Below, in pieces: positions 59,846 to 64,000 of a DNA stretch of 64,000 nucleotides. A model generated the notes under the pieces. The model saw nothing but the letters and a program-made list of their open reading frames with translations, ran no database searches and had not been told where the DNA came from. The translations under genes and the position numbers were made by a program. Source of the stretch: Aedes albopictus (taxonomy: Eukaryota > Arthropoda > Insecta > Diptera > Culicidae); contig NC_085136.1 of the NCBI RefSeq assembly GCF_035046485.1, forward strand, positions 222,708,853 through 222,772,852, read 5' to 3'. Position 1 is the stretch's first letter. Each line of letters begins with the position of its first letter.

Positions 59846-60517
59846 AGTCCACGTAGATGACATTCTACTGGCGTCATCGATAAGTTCATTGCGAAGAACG
59901 GAATGAAGAACGCGAAAACTACGCGATCACATATGGACATCGGAATTCTGAAGGATAACGTGGACAGCGAATCATTTGAGGATGTGACCCAGTATCGTAG
60001 CTTGGTCGGAGGCATGCTGTACTTGTCGGTTGTTGCGAGGCCGGACATTGCAGCCAGTACAGCGATACTGCCTATGATCCCAGCAAATATGGAACTGATA
60101 TGCGGTCATGGGTAGGATATTGGGAAGAAATTTTCGGAATCTACTCAAGCCGACTGGGCCACAGCAAAACGTTTATTACGCTACCTGAAGGGGACCAATA
60201 ACATTGGGTTTGGATGGTGCTACAGAAGATCCGCTAATAATTGGCTACTACGATGCCGTCAGCCGGCGATCAACATCGGGATTTGTATTTTTGTTCGCTG
60301 GTGGTGCTGTTTCGCGGGCAAGCCGCCCCCAAACATGCGTAACGCTCTCTTCCATAGAAGCAGAGTATGTCGTGCTATCCGAAACTTTCCTAGAGACCAT
60401 CTGGTTGAGACAGCTTCTGCAGGACTTCGGTGAACCCCAGATATTGTTCGTGCAGCTGAAAATCGGAATTTTTGACACGCGAAAATCGATGTTTCTCCTA
60501 AACCGTGTGTCGGACGT

Positions 60518-60581
60518 ACGTCGGGCACAGTGCGCTGGATACAGGGCCAGGTCCGCTGTCCAGCGCACTACGTCCGACGTT
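60518..60581. repeat. Inverted repeat at the end of the copia relic
   Basis: tcgggcacagtgcgctgga and tccagcgcactacgtccga are near-inverses around a ~19-bp loop, forming a stable hairpin. Confidence 0.6.
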
Positions 60582-60663
60582 AGCTTTCACGAACGGATTT
60601 TGAGAAAATTCGATTGTCGGGTGTGGGGAAACTTCGGGTTTCAACCGCGACGGCAATACAACT

Positions 60664-62469
60664 AAGATGAAAGAGGATAACCAGGGGTGAACATGATCCC
60701 GCTATCTGGCAACCTTGCACTCTTCGATCGATGATAAAATCTGACTATACATGTCAATCTGAGTGGTGCGAATAGAAGCGGTTTTATTTTTCAAGCTAGC
60801 TAACACACACCTACACACTCCCGGCACACAGCTTGTAAACACGCACGAGCATTCAATTATCTTGCAACCAACTCTCTCAGTGCGGTTGTCAAACACGCCG
60901 TCGCGACGCTGTTCAGAAATGGTAAACATGATCAATCCACCATTATTCGAATGTTGTTCTTGTGTTAAAAGTTTATTATTTTCCATTCGCGATGGAAATT
61001 TTGATGGATAGTTGTTAAAAAAAATAGCTGAAACAGGCTCAAAACAATGTTTATCCTTCTCCTCGCTTTGCAACGGCTTGACAACGGCAAATGGAGATAT
61101 CGTGACAACAGTTTTGATTACATCCGCAGCACCTAGATAACAATACTCTTCAATCAATCACACAGATTCATTAAGGTTAAACATAACCTCCATCTTCAAT
61201 GTTTGGCTCCCACTGAGAGAGCATATTGAGTCAGTCCGCGACACTCAGATGTCAATGGTTGCTCCTCCGTGATTGATCTGAGCTGGTACCAATTACACTG
61301 AGATCCAAATGAATAAGGACTGGGACACTCTACTTATTCTCAAAGTGCAATTTAAAAGAGTGTCCGTGTCTTTAAATCCCCTTGGCTACATATGAAATGT
61401 CACGAAGCAATACTCGTTCTCGCGAACTAAGCTTTCTCTTTAAAGCCTTGACTAAATGTATGCACAAATTTCTCTCTAATATGTCTTTTTTAATTTATGC
61501 TCATTTTTCAATTATGCATCCCCGGCCCATGGCTTAAAAAGAGGGTCCAGCGTACAGCGTTCAGCATAGTCACAAACATACTCTATTCCCAAGGAAATCA
61601 AGGTCATTTCCTTCACGAAATGTTTCTGGATACGCGTGCGTTAAACGCATTAGCAAGGTATATGGGCCCTTGAGAATATTGTGAAACGCATGAAATACGG
61701 AAAACTTCAGTGGGCTGGATATGTAGTGAGGATTGTCGGAAGAAGACTTGATAACTTACATGATCGAGGAAACCAGAGGAACACCGCTCTAGACCGATGA
61801 AGATGGTGCTTTAGTAAACGCTGGGCGCTGGAGTTGAGTTACTTTGTAGCCTCATAGAGGGCTAATGCTACAAGAGGTCACTAGTTGTGCTTGTATATCC
61901 AAAGATTTGTACTCAAGAGAGTATGAAAATAGAAAAACTTGAACAGTCCGATAAAATCTTCATGTCTCGCACGAACTCCAATCCCTTCATGCATATCACC
62001 AATCTCAATTACCTTTCAGAATAAAACTATGTACTCAATAGTTAAGTAACGCAACTCACGAGTTTGCAGACTATTTCATTCTTCGCACAGCTGGATGGAA
62101 TTTCGCTGCTCCGCTTCCTCTTAACAACATTTAACATAGCAATGCAAAAAACAGTTCCATTTATTTGCTGCGGGAAAACGCTTATCTTATTTGCGATAGC
62201 ATGATCATTACTTATTACACGCTCAGGTGTGAATCCCTTTTACCAAGCGTCACGCAACGCAGCTCCCTTCAACTGATCAATCACCAAACCAAAAAAATGG
62301 AATCAATTAATTTTCCCCTTTTAGCTAAGGTTTACTCATGATAAAAAATATATTTGCACATAGAAATAAAGAAAACGAACAAAAAAAATATAATCATCAT
62401 CAGCTATGGCACATGCATCTACGTTTGCTCCCCTCCCCGCTGCGTGTCCGTGAACCGTGTCCGCCGCGA
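60664..62469. other. Intergenic with degraded SINE and LINE fragments
   Basis: At about 61550-61640 the minus strand resembles the Feilai-like SINE body (gaaatgaccttgatttcctt). At about 61665-61860 the plus strand gives KYGKLQWAGYVVRIVGRRLD, like the C-terminal end of a LINE pol, with stops. A minus open frame at 60702-61157 (151 codons) has no family I recognise. The rest is unassigned. Confidence 0.45.
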
Positions 62470-63446
62470 TCAATCCCTTTCGTACAGAACCGGGAAGGGC
62501 TGATCGGCCGGTGGTTGCAGCCAGTTTTCACCGGAGTAGGACGAGTTTTCCGTTTCGATCACGTGGAAGGTGTACGCATGCCGGCTACGGTCCGATCGGT
62601 TCGCGTCGCTCCGGTGCACCACCTGGCTGTGGATGAGGACCAGGGAGCCGGCTTTCACCGGGGCGGCACAGAAGTTCGACTGCGGGTAGAGAGGCGCCGG
62701 CCGGTCGTAGATGAGCAGTTCCGGGGAGGATTTGTCCGGGTTGCGGATGTATCTGGAAGAGGTGGTGAATATAAATTGAATGTTGATATTGAAAGCCCTT
62801 GGATCTAAGTGGACATACCTCCGGTGAACTCCGCTTTTGTGTGATCCCTTGATGAAGTGCAGGCAACCATTCTGAAGCGTGGCGTCCTCCAGAGGAATCC
62901 AGAAACCGATCGTTGAGCTGGGCTCCGTGTACAGATAGGTGGCGTCTTGGTGTGGCTTGACTTCACCTCCAACTCCGGGATTTTTGAAGATATACATACT
63001 CTGGGCTACGGCAGGCTTTTGGAATCCCAGCTGCCAGCAGACTTCCTTCACCCGGTTGGAGAATGTGATCTGGTTGAAAACTGGATGATCGGTATGCAGC
63101 GCATGACCAACTTTGTTGAGGGCCACTGATGGATCAACCAGTAGTTCACCATTCTCTGCTACGGCTCCTTCTTCAAAAAAGTACCGAACTTTGTCACCGC
63201 TTTCGATGAAATACCGGTCTCTGCTTTGGGTAGCGCTGGAATTGATGGTACTGAAAACCTTCCGTTCTTCTTTGGGGGCATCTTTGTGAAGATTTTTGCC
63301 AGCCTCGAGCAATTCTGTCACCTCTCCTGGAGTCAGGAAGTCATCAATTACGGTGTAACCATCCTCCAATATCTGAAAATAAAAGTGAAAAACACCCATT
63401 AGTATGGCTTTACTCATTCAGATGCTACTAGCGCCACGTCACTCAT
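62470..63446 (-). CDS. PHYHD1-like Fe(II)/2-oxoglutarate dioxygenase
   Basis: A phytanoyl-CoA dioxygenase domain protein most like animal PHYHD1. Main exons are 63372-62819 and 62752-62470. They are separated by a 66-bp intron (GTATGT donor, TTCCAG acceptor) that is in frame and stop-free; removing it gives the smooth junction HRRYIRNPD. A first micro-exon is proposed at 63446-63429 (MSDVAL), with a 56-bp intron ending TTTTCAG; its GTAGCA donor is weak, so the N-terminus is tentative. Without it the frame would have to start inside that intron (63417). The iron ligands are H and D in [12 protein letters not shown] and the distal H in [10 protein letters not shown], with R in [10 protein letters not shown] for 2-oxoglutarate. 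Family text [17 protein letters not shown] and [10 protein letters not shown] is present. The protein is about 300 residues, the usual length. The physiological substrate of PHYHD1 is not established. Confidence 0.88.
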
Positions 63447-64000
63447 TGTCAGGTTCAAGGGGGGCGATGACGTGTACAGACATTCTTCGAATTCCTCGTC
63501 CCTTTCCTTTGCGTAACTAAACTATGCCGTCTTTTTAGTCCGTGTGACTTGCTGATCTTACGCTGACCAGACGGATCAACTCGACGAACGACACACGCCG
63601 TTTCAAAAAGAAACGCATTGTTTTGGTTTGCGATGCATAAATCTCGCCGGGAATTACTCAGCCAAACTTCCTCTCTTGAGACGCCGTAAACCACTCGGAG
63701 AGGAAGCGTGGTTCGCTCGAACCTGCACCATCATCCGGATCGATCGTTGCCTGTATAAGGTGTACCATTCATTGGGACGTGCAGATGAAGAATATATTTT
63801 TAGAAAATTATGAGCCAACTCTTCCTCACTGTGTAGTCGGTGTGACGATGCGCACATTTTCGGAATTGCATCATTTGCTGTCGCCGGTTGCTGCTCTGGG
63901 GCAAAAAGTCCACCGCAGCGTGAATAGCATTGCGCCAACGTTCAAAGTGCACTCGTCACGGGGCGCCCCCCGTCAATGAGAGAATGATATGTTTATCTCA
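63447..64000. other. Upstream region of the dioxygenase gene, nothing else recognised
   Basis: No repeat was seen. Open frames on both strands (63654-63938 minus, 63779-63979 plus) do not resemble known proteins. It may hold the dioxygenase promoter or the 5' part of a neighbouring gene beyond the window. Confidence 0.4.

Larger units (their letters stand above)
58793..60663 (+). pseudogene. Copia-type retrotransposon relic, 3' piece
   Basis: It continues the copia text from 52039: YRFVDPETD and CITISRDARFIE-like reading in one frame, then the RT start at 59100-59290 (SDWRATMKDEMDSHQRNGTWELV, GPKWGFKVKRNQ). About 550 bp of unrelated AT-rich sequence (59300-59845) replaces the RT core. The C-terminal RNase H region follows (YRSLVGGMLYLSVVARPDI; RRSTSGFVFLFAGGAVSRAS; TLSSIEAEYVVLSE). 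Multiple frameshifts. Confidence 0.8.

Noticed and set aside
60702..61157. 151-codon minus-strand open frame
   Set aside because: No family resemblance or plausible start context; it lies in sequence with LINE and SINE debris.
62338..62808. 156-codon plus-strand open frame
   Set aside because: It is antisense to the conserved last exon of the dioxygenase gene.

Overview
The window looks like a gene-poor, transposon-rich stretch of a culicine mosquito chromosome, most likely Aedes. The basis is animal genes with 54-71 bp introns, tRNA-derived SINEs resembling Feilai, RTE-type, BEL/Pao, Ty3/gypsy and copia elements nested in one another, and several MITE families. Species assignment is inference from this texture; no database search was possible.

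Host genes. Four paralogous carbon-nitrogen hydrolases of the NIT2/omega-amidase family are scattered through the window: 6509-5584 (minus), 33484-34386 (plus), 48522-47686 (minus) and 49170-50071 (plus). All four keep the Glu-Lys-Cys catalytic triad. They fall into two classes. The genes at 5.6-6.5 kb and 49.2-50.1 kb share an intron placed immediately after the catalytic Lys113 codon and carry Cys-Trp-Asp at the nucleophile. The genes at 33.5-34.4 kb and 47.7-48.5 kb lack that intron and carry Cys-Tyr-Asp; the 33.5 kb copy is closest to canonical NIT2. The third and fourth genes are divergently arranged, 647 bp apart. The only other host gene is a PHYHD1-like Fe(II)/2-oxoglutarate dioxygenase near the right end (63446-62470, minus).

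Layout. 0.5-2.1 kb: a repeat element with about six 152-bp tandem units. 2.9-3.2 kb: a MITE. 5.6-6.5 kb: the first NIT2 gene. 6.8-8.7 kb: RTE and SINE debris. 9.1-13.8 kb: a complete CsRn1-like gypsy element (minus) inserted in a (TA)n microsatellite. 14-21 kb: fold-back and TIR repeats plus an RTE fragment. 21.5-23.65 kb: a pogo/Tigger-like TIR element with TA target duplications. 23.7-31.4 kb: a complete BEL/Pao element with an N-terminal PHD finger and a broken pol. 33.5-34.4 kb: the second NIT2 gene. 34.6-40.45 kb: hAT-like element copy A with two 444-bp MITEs and a SINE inside. 40.9-44.3 kb: an RTE relic holding a MITE, a perfect hairpin and a solo LTR. 44.3-47.4 kb: a second copy of the tandem-repeat element. 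47.7-50.1 kb: the divergent NIT2 pair. 50.6-60.7 kb: RTE and copia relics, the copia being split by hAT-like copy B (6.75 kb, perfect 8-bp target duplication). 62.5-63.4 kb: the dioxygenase.

The least expected structure is the pair of long hAT-like elements, which lie in opposite orientation on either side of the NIT2 pair. Most of their interior is a degenerate array with a 12-bp period. The same kind of array fills the unrelated pogo-like element. No non-retroviral viral insertion, rRNA gene or bona fide tRNA gene was recognised.
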